From contig CAKVLP010000002.1 in assembly GCA_934757825.1 (NCBI GenBank), positions 186,001 through 250,000 on the forward strand: a stretch of DNA of 64,000 bases. The letters run 5' to 3'. Below, one piece after another: positions 32,578-41,733 of this stretch; the first letter of the stretch is position 1, and each line of letters begins with the position of its first letter. The stretch is from an uncultured Clostridia bacterium (GTDB lineage: Bacteria; Bacillota; Clostridia; Christensenellales; UBA1242). Below the pieces are notes generated by a model. It saw only the letters and a list, made by a program, of their open reading frames with translations, did no database searches and had not been told where the DNA came from. The position numbers were made by a program, and so were the translations under genes.

Positions 32578-34947
32578 TTAACCTCTTAGAGTTATCTCAT
32601 ATTTTTCCATATGATTTAACAAGTTGTTTGTAAACTTTTCAATATCTTCGCTTGTTAAAGTTTTGTTTAATGATGAGATATTGAAAGTAAATGTCATACT
32701 CTTTTTATCGCCAAGTTGTTCGCTTTCAAAAATATCTTTTAGTGTGTATGTCATATCAAGTTTGGTTTTGAAGCCATCAATAACAGCCTTAACTTCGCTA
32801 TATGGCAAGTTTTTGTCAACCAAGAAGTTTAGGTCAACATTAACATCTTGATATTTGCTAACTTCGGCAATCTTGTGCACTTCTTTTGGAAGTTTGCAAA
32901 GCGCGTTAAAGTCAATTTCAAGCATTGCAACGTTAAAGCGTTTGTCGATGTTAATGGTTGGGCTAAGCACACCCATATGCCCGAGTTTTATACCATTTTT
33001 AACGATAGCACAACTATTTACTGGATGGAAGTATTTTGGTGCTTTGCCATTGATGTCGTACTCTACACTCGTCTCGATAAGTGATGTGCAGATGTTTTCA
33101 AGGATTTTCTTCATTTCAAAGTACAAGTTTTTCTCCGACTCGGTGTCGCTCGCAAGTAAAACCGCCAAGTGCTTTTCTTCGACTGCCAAGTTGTCTTTTA
33201 GCCCAGTGGCAACACGGCCAATCTCCATAATCCTCACGTCTGGGAATGAGTTTTTGTTTTCACTAAACATTTTAAGAAGTGTTGGAAGCAACTCACTTCT
33301 AATTCCTGTTTGACCACTATTACTAGCGTCCATAAGCCCTACATAACTTGGGGACTTTATCCCGTAGGTTTCATTAAAGTTTTCAAAGTTCCACACATAC
33401 GAGTGAACCTCACTAACACCATATTTTTCAGCTAACAAGCGTTTTGTTTTGTACTCTACAATTACTTCTTTGCTTTGAGTTACGGGCTGTAAATCAAATG
33501 CGCAAGGCATAGGAACAACCTTGTCATATCCAAAAATTCTTGCAACTTCTTCTACAATATCTTCCTTAATAGAAATATCTTTTGTGGCTCTAAAACTTGG
33601 AATTGAAAGTGTATAAATGTCATCATTTTTTGTAAATCCAAATTCAAGTCCCTCAAAAATTCTTTCAAGCATTGCAGTGTCAATGCTAACACCAATTCGG
33701 TTTTCAATAAAGGATTTGCTTATTTTAATCTCGACTTTTGGATACTTTTTATTGTAAACATCGGTCAAACTTGATGTAACTTGAACGTCATCATCAATGC
33801 CTTTTAAGATGTAAATAAGTCTTGCGATTGCAACAGGTGTAAGTTCTGGGTCAAGCGACTTTTCGTATCTAAGGCTAGCGTCGGTTTTTAGCCCAATAGC
33901 CGTAGATGTTTTTCTAATTGCCATTGCGTCAAATGTTGCGCTCTCTAATAGTAGCGAGTTGGTTTTTTCGGTTATGCCCGATAGCAATCCACCCTTAATG
34001 CCCGCTATTGCAACAGGAACACGTTTGTCATCGCAAATCAAGCACGAGTTTTCTGGTATAGCGTGTTCTTCCCTTTCTAGTGTTAAAAGTTTTTCGCCCT
34101 TTTTAGATTTTACAACTGTTATGCCTTTCACAACAGCATTGTCAAATGCGTGCATTGGTTGACCAAGTTCCAACATTATATAATTGGTCATATCTGCTAG
34201 CAAATTGATGTCTCTCATTCCGACATAGTTAAGTCGGATTTTCATCTCCATTGGAGAAGTGTGAGTATTGACGTTGTTTACAGTAATTGCCGAATATCTA
34301 AAACAATCTGGGTTTTCAACTTTTAGGGCTATTTTAGGTAACTTTTCGTATTTTGACAAATCATCAAGCGCAAGAGGTTTTAGTTTTCTATTGAAAATAC
34401 AAGCAATTTCCCTTGCAATTCCATAATGTCCCCATAGATCAGGACGATTTGTAAGCGACTTGTTGTCGATTTCAAAAATTGTGTCGTCAATAGGATAAAG
34501 TTCCTTAATGTCCATTCCAACTTTTGCACGGGCGTCTTTGATATCCATAATTCCGCTGTTGTCGCTACCAATTCCAAGTTCTTGCTCGCTACAACACATT
34601 CCAAAACTCTCTACGCCTACAAGTTTTGCCTTGCCAATTTTTTGACCGTTTACCTTGCCACCAACAGTTGCAAGCGCAGTAAGCATTCCCACTCTAACAT
34701 TTGGGGCTCCACAAACAATTTGCAACGTTTCATCGCCTTTATCAACTTTTAATATGTGAAGTTTTGTGGAGTTTGGGTGAGCATTAACTTCCAAAATCTT
34801 TGCCACAACCACACCGCTTGTATCCTTGCCCATTTCATAAACATCTTCAATTTCTGCGGTGCTTAGAGTAAATCTATCTATAATTTCTTGATTGCTAACC
34901 CCTGTTAGGTCAACAAAGTCTTTAATCCAGTTAATCGAAATTCTCAT
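32578..34947 (-). CDS. pheT: Phenylalanyl-tRNA synthetase beta subunit
   Basis: 789 residues, full length. N-terminal tRNA-binding (OB) domain (VVVAKILEVNAHPNSTKLHI), B3/B4 editing domain, B5 (DKVVPM region before), and C-terminal ferredoxin-like anticodon-binding domain (EVSKYQDVNVDLNFLVD). Works as alpha2beta2 with PheS, encoded 10 bp upstream; SD AGGAGG lies before the ATG. Under control of the pheS T-box leader. Confidence 0.97.
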   Translation of the reverse strand: MRISINWIKDFVDLTGVSNQEIIDRFTLSTAEIEDVYEMGKDTSGVVVAKILEVNAHPNSTKLHILKVDKGDETLQIVCGAPNVRVGMLTALATVGGKVNGQKIGKAKLVGVESFGMCCSEQELGIGSDNSGIMDIKDARAKVGMDIKELYPIDDTIFEIDNKSLTNRPDLWGHYGIAREIACIFNRKLKPLALDDLSKYEKLPKIALKVENPDCFRYSAITVNNVNTHTSPMEMKIRLNYVGMRDINLLADMTNYIMLELGQPMHAFDNAVVKGITVVKSKKGEKLLTLEREEHAIPENSCLICDDKRVPVAIAGIKGGLLSGITEKTNSLLLESATFDAMAIRKTSTAIGLKTDASLRYEKSLDPELTPVAIARLIYILKGIDDDVQVTSSLTDVYNKKYPKVEIKISKSFIENRIGVSIDTAMLERIFEGLEFGFTKNDDIYTLSIPSFRATKDISIKEDIVEEVARIFGYDKVVPMPCAFDLQPVTQSKEVIVEYKTKRLLAEKYGVSEVHSYVWNFENFNETYGIKSPSYVGLMDASNSGQTGIRSELLPTLLKMFSENKNSFPDVRIMEIGRVATGLKDNLAVEEKHLAVLLASDTESEKNLYFEMKKILENICTSLIETSVEYDINGKAPKYFHPVNSCAIVKNGIKLGHMGVLSPTINIDKRFNVAMLEIDFNALCKLPKEVHKIAEVSKYQDVNVDLNFLVDKNLPYSEVKAVIDGFKTKLDMTYTLKDIFESEQLGDKKSMTFTFNISSLNKTLTSEDIEKFTNNLLNHMEKYEITLRG

Positions 34948-34957
34948 CTTACACCTC

Positions 34958-35992
34958 CTAGTCCAAATTTAATCCTATTTGTTTTAATAGTTTTAGGTTG
35001 CCACTATTAAGCACTCTTATATCTTTAAGCCCCGCTCTGATCATAACAAGTCTATCAAATCCAAGACCAAAAGCAAGACCGCTATACTCTTCTGGGTCAA
35101 CCCCGCCTTCACGCAAAACATTTGGGTGAATCATTCCGCAAGGACAAAGTTCTATCCAGCCACCGCCTTTGCAGGTTGGACAACCTTTTCCACCACAGAA
35201 AGGACAAGCCGCGTCAAGTTCGAAACTTGGCTCAGTAAATGGGAAAAATCCCGGACGAAGCCTTACTTCTACCTCTTTGCCGAATATTTCGGACAACATC
35301 TTTTTCATAAAATACACAAGGTTGGCAACCGAAATATTTTTGTCCACAACCATGCCTTCAATCTGGAAGAATGTGTTTTCGTGGCTATTGTCAAGCGCTT
35401 CGTTTCGGAAACATCTGCCTGGGAACAACACTCTAAGTGGAGCGCCATACTTACGCAAAATTCTGTTTTGAGAAGCGGAAGTGTGGGTTTTTAATAGTTG
35501 ACCATTATTAAGCCAGAATGTGTCTTGCATATCGCGTGCTGGGTGATTTTTGGGCACGTTAACCGCGTCAAAGTTGTTGTACTCAGTCTCAATCTCGTTG
35601 CCGTCCTCAATTGAAAAGCCCATACTTACAAACACGTCCTCAATTTGTTTTTGGATAATTGTACGCGGGTGAAGCGAACCAACCCCAGAATCCACTGGCA
35701 AAGAAATGTCGTATCTTTCAGCAGAATTGATTTTCTTCTCAATTTCGGCTTGTTCTAGTTCGGCCTTTTTAGTGGATATCTCCGCCTCAACTTCGCTTTT
35801 TAGGCTGTTGATTGCTTGTCCCATTTCACGCTTTTGCTCGTTTGGAACCTCTCTTAGCATAGGCATAAGTTCGGTCACTGCGCCCTTTTTTCCCAAAAAC
35901 TCTACACGTAGTTTTTCTAGCAATGATAGGCTATTTAGTTCGCTTATACCTTTCTTAAATTTTTCTCTTATTTCTTTGATTTTGTTTAACAT
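34958..35992 (-). CDS. pheS: Phenylalanyl-tRNA synthetase alpha subunit
   Basis: 344 residues. N-terminal coiled coil, then class II motifs: motif 2 FRNEALDNSHENTFFQIEG and motif 3 GLGFDRLVMIRAG. The zinc-like CPFCGGKGCPTCKGGGW insert is seen in several Clostridia. The start at 35992 (MLNKIKEI) follows AGAGAGG; the frame is open 132 bp further up but that part lies within the T-box leader. It charges tRNA-Phe together with PheT. Confidence 0.97.
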   Translation of the reverse strand: MLNKIKEIREKFKKGISELNSLSLLEKLRVEFLGKKGAVTELMPMLREVPNEQKREMGQAINSLKSEVEAEISTKKAELEQAEIEKKINSAERYDISLPVDSGVGSLHPRTIIQKQIEDVFVSMGFSIEDGNEIETEYNNFDAVNVPKNHPARDMQDTFWLNNGQLLKTHTSASQNRILRKYGAPLRVLFPGRCFRNEALDNSHENTFFQIEGMVVDKNISVANLVYFMKKMLSEIFGKEVEVRLRPGFFPFTEPSFELDAACPFCGGKGCPTCKGGGWIELCPCGMIHPNVLREGGVDPEEYSGLAFGLGFDRLVMIRAGLKDIRVLNSGNLKLLKQIGLNLD

Positions 35993-36275
35993 AACCTCTC
36001 CTTTTTTAAAAAAAATCGCCCTATAAATAGGACGAATTATTTTTTCGTGGTACCACCTAAATTTGCAAATATCACTATTTGCCTCATTATCATTTTCACG
36101 GTTCTGTCCGTCTTTTCTTAACAACTAAAATTTATTTAGCCTTACCGAAAAGCAACTCCAATGCTGAAATTCGCTTACCTAACTAGCCATTGATTTGCTC
36201 TCAGCCCACCGACAAATCATCTCTTATATGGATTTTAGAAAGTTACTTACACATTTTCATAGTATTTATTAAACT
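35993..36275 (-). promoter_or_regulatory. T-box leader controlling pheST (phenylalanine-specific)
   Basis: Minus strand. The T-box signature AGGTGGTACCACG lies at 36046-36058, followed by the terminator stem CGTCCTAT/ATAGGGCG and a T-run (36007-36034). Upstream ~200 nt contain paired stems including GCTGAGAG. A candidate UUC specifier codon is at 36166-36168. Uncharged tRNA-Phe should stabilise the antiterminator and switch on pheST. The specifier position is tentative; the T-box itself is firm. Confidence 0.9.
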
Positions 36276-36276
36276 G

Positions 36277-36310
36277 AGTATATTGTGCCACAAATAACAT
36301 TAAATGTCAA
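36277..36310 (-). promoter_or_regulatory. Possible pheST promoter elements
   Basis: TTGACA (36305-36310) and TATACT (36277-36282) on the minus strand, 22 bp apart, longer than the usual spacing. The real -10 may be the less ideal CACAAT in between. Between 36311 and 36510 I see nothing else except one ACTATGCAAA at 36498-36507. Confidence 0.35.
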
Positions 36311-36511
36311 TAATTTGACCAAAAAATATGTTAAATAGCCCATTTTTTTGTGTTTAGTAAAATGTCTAATTTTTTAAAAATAGTTACAATCAAAAACATA
36401 GCCTCATATTATGGCAAACACTAAAAATATAACTTATTTCTTTCAATGTACCACTTTTACAAAACGTATAATTTCAACCACAATTAAATATTAAAAAACT
36501 ATGCAAAATAA

Positions 36512-36540
36512 AACAAAAAAGATGGGTATACACCCATCTT
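36512..36540 (-). terminator. Terminator of rny
   Basis: GATGGGT/ACCCATC stem with a T-run on the minus strand, just after the rny stop. Confidence 0.85.
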
Positions 36541-36544
36541 AATG

Positions 36545-38140
36545 TTATTTAGCGTAGTCGACTGCTTTCGTTTCACGAATAATGTTGACTTTAATTTGAC
36601 CAGGATATTCCATTTCTTTCTCGATTTTTCTAGCAATATCCTTAGCAAGGAACACTGCTTGTTCGTCGGAAATTTCTTCTGGTTTTACGATAATTCTTAT
36701 CTCACGACCAGCCTGAATTGCAAAACTCTTTTCAACACCTTTAAAGTCATTAGCAATACCTTCAAGTTGTTGAAGGCGTTTGATGTAGTTTTCTAGGCTT
36801 TCGCGTCTTGCGCCTGGACGAGCCGAACTAATAGCATCGGCAACCTGAACCAAGATAGCCTCAATACTTTGGAACTCAACTCCACCGTGATGCGCTTCAA
36901 TACAGTGAATAACTTCTTTGCTTTCTTTGTATTTAGTAGCAAGTTCGACACCAATTGTAACGTGTGTTCCCTCTTGCTCGTGGTCAACTGCTTTACCGAT
37001 ATCGTGAAGTAGTCCGCCACGTTTTGCGATGTTAACATTAGCGCCAACCTCAGCGGCCAAAATGCCAGCCAAGTATGACACTTCTAGGCAGTGTTTCAAA
37101 ACATTTTGCCCATAAGAAGTACGATATTTTAGTCGTCCCAAAATCTTTACAAGTTCTGGGTGCATTCCGTGAATACCAGCGTCAAACACTGCGCTTTCGC
37201 CGGCTTCTTTGATAGTAAGTTCGATATCACGGCTAACTTTTTCAACCATTTCCTCAATACGGGCTGGTTGGATACGACCGTCTAGCATCAATTTTTCTAG
37301 GCTAATTCTAGCAATTTCTCTTCTAATTGGGTCAAAACAACTTAGCACAACAGCCTCTGGGGTATCGTCAATAATAAGGTCAACACCAGTAGCATTTTCA
37401 AGGGCTCTTATGTTTCTGCCCTCTCTTCCAATAATACGGCCTTTCATCTCATCGCTTGGAAGTGCAACAGATGAAACTGTAACCTCGCTTGTGTGGTCAA
37501 CAGCGGTCTTTTGAATTGCAAGAGTAACAATCTCTCTTGCCTTTTTGTCAGCCTCGTCTTGGGCTTGCTGTTCGATGTTTCTAACCAAAACTGCGGCTTC
37601 TTTTTTAGCCTCGTCCTCGTATCTTGAAATAAGTTCTGCCTTAGCCTCGTCCTTGGTTAGTTTGGAGATCCTTTCAAGTTCGCCAACCATCTTTTTAGTA
37701 ATCTGATTTTGCTCTTCTATCTTTTTAGCAATCTCTTGTTCCTTAACCTTCAAGTCTTCTTTTTGTTGATCCAAGTTGTCACTTTTTCGGTCAAGCATTT
37801 CTTCTTTTTTGTTAATAAAATCTTCTCTTTGATTTATTCTGTTTTCTTGTCTTAGCATTTCGGCGCGACGTTCTTTAAGTTCGTTTTCGCATTCCTGACG
37901 CAAACTGTGAGTTTCCTCTTTTGCCTCAACTTCTGCCTCACGTTTAATGCGTTTGGCTTCAATTTCCGCGTTTTCTAAAAGTTTGTGTGCACTATTTTCT
38001 GCATTGTTGTTTTTGGTTTTGTTAATAAAATGCAAAACCCATATACAAACAGGAATGGAGACCACAAGTGTAGCGACAATTGATATTACGCTAATCACCG
38101 CACCCGACATTGCCAAGAAATTTATGCAATTTCCCAACAT
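36545..38140 (-). CDS. rny: Ribonuclease Y
   Basis: 531 residues. N-terminal membrane anchor (about 12-35), long coiled coil (~50-200), KH domain (GRIIGREGRNIRALE) and HD domain (GGLLHDIGKAVDHE). RNase Y is the membrane-bound endoribonuclease that starts mRNA decay in many Firmicutes. SD AGGAG lies before the ATG. A strong promoter is found ~80 bp upstream. Monocistronic. Confidence 0.97.
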   Translation of the reverse strand: MLGNCINFLAMSGAVISVISIVATLVVSIPVCIWVLHFINKTKNNNAENSAHKLLENAEIEAKRIKREAEVEAKEETHSLRQECENELKERRAEMLRQENRINQREDFINKKEEMLDRKSDNLDQQKEDLKVKEQEIAKKIEEQNQITKKMVGELERISKLTKDEAKAELISRYEDEAKKEAAVLVRNIEQQAQDEADKKAREIVTLAIQKTAVDHTSEVTVSSVALPSDEMKGRIIGREGRNIRALENATGVDLIIDDTPEAVVLSCFDPIRREIARISLEKLMLDGRIQPARIEEMVEKVSRDIELTIKEAGESAVFDAGIHGMHPELVKILGRLKYRTSYGQNVLKHCLEVSYLAGILAAEVGANVNIAKRGGLLHDIGKAVDHEQEGTHVTIGVELATKYKESKEVIHCIEAHHGGVEFQSIEAILVQVADAISSARPGARRESLENYIKRLQQLEGIANDFKGVEKSFAIQAGREIRIIVKPEEISDEQAVFLAKDIARKIEKEMEYPGQIKVNIIRETKAVDYAK

Positions 38141-38217
38141 AATTATCTCCTTTATTAAGTTTTAAATGTACATATATAATAAAATATTTAACCTAAATAT
38201 TATAAATGTCTGATTGT

Positions 38218-38246
38218 ATTGTAATTTATTTCACACAAATTGTCAA
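38218..38246 (-). promoter_or_regulatory. rny promoter
   Basis: Minus strand: -35 TTGACA (38241-38246), 17-bp spacer, -10 TACAAT (38218-38223). Confidence 0.75.
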
Positions 38247-38261
38247 ATCAATATGATAATA

Positions 38262-38297
38262 AAAAAATAAAGCCCAAATATTTTAGGCTTTTATTTT
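38262..38297 (-). terminator. Terminator of the nifS-like/thiI operon
   Basis: AATAAAGCC/GGCTTTTATT arms covering the end of thiI, with T-rich sequence on the minus strand. Confidence 0.75.
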
Positions 38298-39452
38298 GTC
38301 GGTTTCTAAAACTTCTATGTCTTTAATCGCCTCATTAACAAGTTCGTCAATGTTAAGTTTGCTCTCCTCAAATAACACTTTTTCTAGTGTTGGCTTAATA
38401 ACAGGGTGTTCTGGCAAAAAGACGGTGCAACAATCTTCGTATGGAAGAATTGAAGTTTTAAATGTGTTTATATTTTTTGCAATAACTGTGATGTCTTCCT
38501 TGTCCATTCCGATAAGCGGTCTAAGCACTGGAAGCGATTTTACAACATCGTTTGTAACAGTTATGCTTTCAATTGTTTGGCTAGCAACTTGTCCCAAACT
38601 CTCACCCGTTATAATGGTCTGCAATTTCTTAATTTTACAAAGTTTTTCGGCAATTCGCATCATAATTCTGCGCATAATTGTAATCATATATTCAGGGTCA
38701 CAATTCTTATGAATTTCCTCTTGAATGTGTGTAAATTTACAGACATAAAGTTTAATATTCCCAGTGTATTCACTTAGAATTTCGGCAAGTTCTATTACCT
38801 TTTGTTTTGCTTGCTCGCTAGTATATGGATAACTATGAAAATGCAATGCAGAAAGTGTCATTCCGCGCTTTGCCATAGTAAATCCTGCGACAGGGCTGTC
38901 AATTCCGCCCGACAAAAGTAGTAAGCCCTTGCCACTTGTGCCCACTGGCATTCCATTAAGACAGTTGATTTTTTCAAAAAACACAAAAGTCACATTGTTT
39001 TCACGAATATCAATGTTAATGTCTGTTTCGGCGTTAAATAGGTCGACCTTAACATTAGGATTGTTTTTCAACACAAGCCCGCCAAGTTTTGCTGAAAACT
39101 CATTTGAAGTAAGCGGAAAGGTTTTGTCAGCGCGCTTTACAGTCACTCTAAAAGTAGCGGTCTCAACCTTAATTTTTGAAACATACTCCTCAATGGTTTT
39201 CATATCCGTGTTTAACATCACAGCCGGACTAACGGAGTGTATCCCGAATATCTTGGAAAGCGTCTCGATTATTTGAAATTCATCAGATTTTTCGTAGTCA
39301 AAAACGTAATATCTGCCAGAAATTTTCTTAACTTTACAATTGAAAATTTCAAGCCTCTTTTTTATATTGTTAATAAGCGTTTTTTCAAAAAAGCCTTTAT
39401 TTTTGCCTTTTAAGAAAAGTTCGCCATATCTTATCAAAATTGCGTTGTTCAT
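38283..39452 (-). CDS. thiI: tRNA 4-thiouridine synthetase ThiI
   Basis: 389 residues. N-terminal ferredoxin-like and THUMP domains (~1-165), then PP-loop ATPase with SGGIDSPVA. The C-terminal rhodanese domain of E. coli ThiI is absent, as in Bacillus. It makes 4-thiouridine at tRNA position 8. It starts 1 bp after the cysteine desulfurase gene, the usual dedicated sulfur donor partner (nifZ-thiI arrangement in B. subtilis), so both are probably coupled. Confidence 0.95.
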   Translation of the reverse strand: MNNAILIRYGELFLKGKNKGFFEKTLINNIKKRLEIFNCKVKKISGRYYVFDYEKSDEFQIIETLSKIFGIHSVSPAVMLNTDMKTIEEYVSKIKVETATFRVTVKRADKTFPLTSNEFSAKLGGLVLKNNPNVKVDLFNAETDINIDIRENNVTFVFFEKINCLNGMPVGTSGKGLLLLSGGIDSPVAGFTMAKRGMTLSALHFHSYPYTSEQAKQKVIELAEILSEYTGNIKLYVCKFTHIQEEIHKNCDPEYMITIMRRIMMRIAEKLCKIKKLQTIITGESLGQVASQTIESITVTNDVVKSLPVLRPLIGMDKEDITVIAKNINTFKTSILPYEDCCTVFLPEHPVIKPTLEKVLFEESKLNIDELVNEAIKDIEVLETDKIKA

Positions 39453-39453
39453 A

Positions 39454-40584
39454 TTATCTTACCTTTTGTAAATATTTTTTCACGTTGTTGTTCAAAACTT
39501 CGACTAGTTTTTTTACTTCGTCAATAGTATTAAACTCACTAAAACTAATCCTTATAGCACCCTCAATTTCAAGTGGCGTGTATCCAAGTTGGCTAAGGTT
39601 TCGATTGTCTTTTTTCTTGCTGGAACAAGCCGAACCATTGCCCACTATAACGCCCTCATCTTCAAACATATGCACAAGGGTCTCCGCACGACAACCAGCG
39701 CAAGTTAACATTGTGATGTACGGCGAAACCTGCTCATTTCCAACCACCCTGTATGGCAAAGTTTTGTCCAAGTTGTTAAGCAAATAATCCCTAAATTCGG
39801 TGGCTTTTTTAAGATTGTCGTCCAGATTTTTTACACTCAACTCACTAGCGACTTTTAATCCCATAATCCCCGAAACATTTTCCGTTCCGCTTCTAAAAGA
39901 GTCTTGTTGACCACCACCAGTTAGTAGCGGTTTTAGATATCTTGCACCTGCCACAAACAAACCCGCTATCCCCTTTGGCGCGTGAATTTTGTGCCCGCTA
40001 ATGGTGTAAAAATCGACTCCCAAATCGGTCACATTAACCGGAATTTTGCCAAACGCTTGTACGCCATCACAGTGAAACAAAATATTTTTATTTTTAGCCT
40101 TTACAATGCTCACAAGTTTTTTAATGTCGTTGACAGCGCCTGTCTCATTGTTGACGTGCATTACAGAAACCAAATTCACGTCGCTTGAAAGTTTGGTTAT
40201 AAGGTCGGCCTCGTCCACTTGTCCGCTCGGATTAAGTTTTACAATTTCAACATTAAACCCGCTATTTTTTAGATCAAGTGCAGTGTTATAAACCGATGGG
40301 TGTTCTCCGCCAGAAACAAGGATTTTTCCGTTTTTCTTTGCGAATGCTCTAAGCACCATATTGTTACTCTCGGTCGCGCAACTTGTAAAAATAAAGTTGT
40401 CTGTTTTTCGCGCTTTAAGCAAATTTAAGATTGTGCTTTTCGCGTCCTTAATGTCGTTTTGGACAGTAAAAGCAGTCGAATAAATTGCACTTGGGTTGTA
40501 ATAATTTTCCATATTATATAGATTTACAATTTCCCCAACCTCATCGTATGGTTTTGTTGTGCTCGCGTTATCAAAAAATATCAT
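39454..40584 (-). CDS. Cysteine desulfurase (NifS/IscS family), sulfur donor for ThiI
   Basis: 376 residues, class V PLP-fold. PLP lysine is in TISGHKIHAPKG, and the catalytic cysteine loop is GSACSSKKKDN. It moves sulfur from cysteine to the catalytic Cys and on to ThiI. No iscU, sufU or iscR lies next to it; the tight link to thiI suggests the NifZ-type role rather than general Fe-S assembly. SD AGGAC lies before the ATG and a good promoter upstream. Confidence 0.93.
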   Translation of the reverse strand: MIFFDNASTTKPYDEVGEIVNLYNMENYYNPSAIYSTAFTVQNDIKDAKSTILNLLKARKTDNFIFTSCATESNNMVLRAFAKKNGKILVSGGEHPSVYNTALDLKNSGFNVEIVKLNPSGQVDEADLITKLSSDVNLVSVMHVNNETGAVNDIKKLVSIVKAKNKNILFHCDGVQAFGKIPVNVTDLGVDFYTISGHKIHAPKGIAGLFVAGARYLKPLLTGGGQQDSFRSGTENVSGIMGLKVASELSVKNLDDNLKKATEFRDYLLNNLDKTLPYRVVGNEQVSPYITMLTCAGCRAETLVHMFEDEGVIVGNGSACSSKKKDNRNLSQLGYTPLEIEGAIRISFSEFNTIDEVKKLVEVLNNNVKKYLQKVR

Positions 40585-40616
40585 TTTTTAGTCCTATTAT
40601 TTTTTATTTTCACGAT

Positions 40617-40645
40617 ATTATAACACAACATAAAAATACTTTCAA
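40617..40645 (-). promoter_or_regulatory. Promoter of the cysteine desulfurase-thiI operon
   Basis: Minus strand: -35 TTGAAA (40640-40645), 17-bp spacer, -10 TATAAT (40617-40622) with a TG one base upstream. Confidence 0.82.
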
Positions 40646-40653
40646 TTATTATT

Positions 40654-41334
40654 TTAATAAGGTACAAAGTTTAGCAACGTGTCAAGTGAATCGGAATACA
40701 AATACACCTCAGGCACGCTACCCACGATAATACTTTCGGCAATAAGCACATTTTGTGTCGCCACAAATCTCTTGGTGTATAGTGGCAAAACCACGCCCAC
40801 GCTTGCATTGACATTAAGATAAATTCGGTGGATTGTTTGGTTTACGCCGGCGGACTCAAACTCGCTAGAAAATGTACTATACACCGAGCCGATTGGTGAA
40901 ACGTTAAGCCGAATCGAGGGGCCGAGTCCGACCAGAAATGGAATGCCCGTAAATGAACCAACCGCGATTGAAATCCCCTTTTTACCATACTCTTCAATTT
41001 TGTTTTCAGTTGTTTGGGCGAGGTCTTTGCTAAGGTTGTTTATTTCAAGGCTGTTTGCCTGAATCATCGAGATATTCCCCAGCTCGTCCGTAACAATGTT
41101 TATAAGGTCGTCATAGACAATTGAGTTCATTATCACATCACTAATTGCGCTGTTCATCGCACGGGTTGCCACAGATTTTGCCCTAAGTTCAATTGTGTTT
41201 ACGAGCACCGGGTTGATAACCAGTCCAAAAAGTAAGAAAAAAACAAGAAAAAGCAATGTTAATATTGCTAAAAACATTATAAGTTTCTTGTTTTTCTTTA
41301 ACTTGTGTTTTATTTTTGACAGACTAACAACCAT
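40654..41334 (-). CDS. yunB: Sporulation protein YunB
   Basis: 226 residues from the ATG chosen. One N-terminal membrane segment (~20-45), then an extracytoplasmic domain beginning IELRAKSVATRAMNSAISD. The GSFTGIPFLVGLGPSI motif and the C-terminal half match YunB, a sigma-E dependent spore protein of unknown biochemical role. No SD is visible; a TTG 27 bp upstream is in frame. It lies directly downstream of spoVAE in the same direction, which fits a sporulation cluster. Confidence 0.83.
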   Translation of the reverse strand: MVVSLSKIKHKLKKNKKLIMFLAILTLLFLVFFLLFGLVINPVLVNTIELRAKSVATRAMNSAISDVIMNSIVYDDLINIVTDELGNISMIQANSLEINNLSKDLAQTTENKIEEYGKKGISIAVGSFTGIPFLVGLGPSIRLNVSPIGSVYSTFSSEFESAGVNQTIHRIYLNVNASVGVVLPLYTKRFVATQNVLIAESIIVGSVPEVYLYSDSLDTLLNFVPY

Positions 41335-41370
41335 ATAAAAATATATGATTTTTAAGTGCAATTTAAAACT

Positions 41371-41733
41371 TTAAAATTTCTTTGTTTTGCTACTAAATAT
41401 TGCTGAGAAAATGTAGGCGAAAATAACCGCCGCTGCAATTCCACCCGCAGTTGCAGTAAGTCCTCCAGTGAAGAGTCCAAGCACACCTTTTTCCTTGACC
41501 GCATCTATTACGCCTTTCGCGAGGCTTCGACCAAAACCGGTTATCGGAACAGTTGCGCCCGCGCCAGCAAACGCCACAATCGGGTCATACAAATCAAATC
41601 CTTCTAGCACCGCTCCAATACAAACAAACAGTACCAATATGCGCGAACTTGTGATAGTAGTTTTGATTATTAAAATTTGTCCTAGCATACAAATTAGTCC
41701 GCCAACGGCAAACACTTTTAAATACATCAACAT
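41371..41733 (-). CDS. spoVAE: Stage V sporulation protein AE (SpoVAEb type)
   Basis: 120 residues, three to four membrane segments, with the AFAGAGATVPITGFGRSLAKG motif shared with SpoVAC. SpoVA proteins form the channel that carries dipicolinic acid into the forespore and out at germination. It overlaps the end of spoVAD by 7 bp with SD AAAGGAGA before the ATG. The C-D-E trio is the minimal set seen in Clostridia. Confidence 0.93.
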   Translation of the reverse strand: MLMYLKVFAVGGLICMLGQILIIKTTITSSRILVLFVCIGAVLEGFDLYDPIVAFAGAGATVPITGFGRSLAKGVIDAVKEKGVLGLFTGGLTATAGGIAAAVIFAYIFSAIFSSKTKKF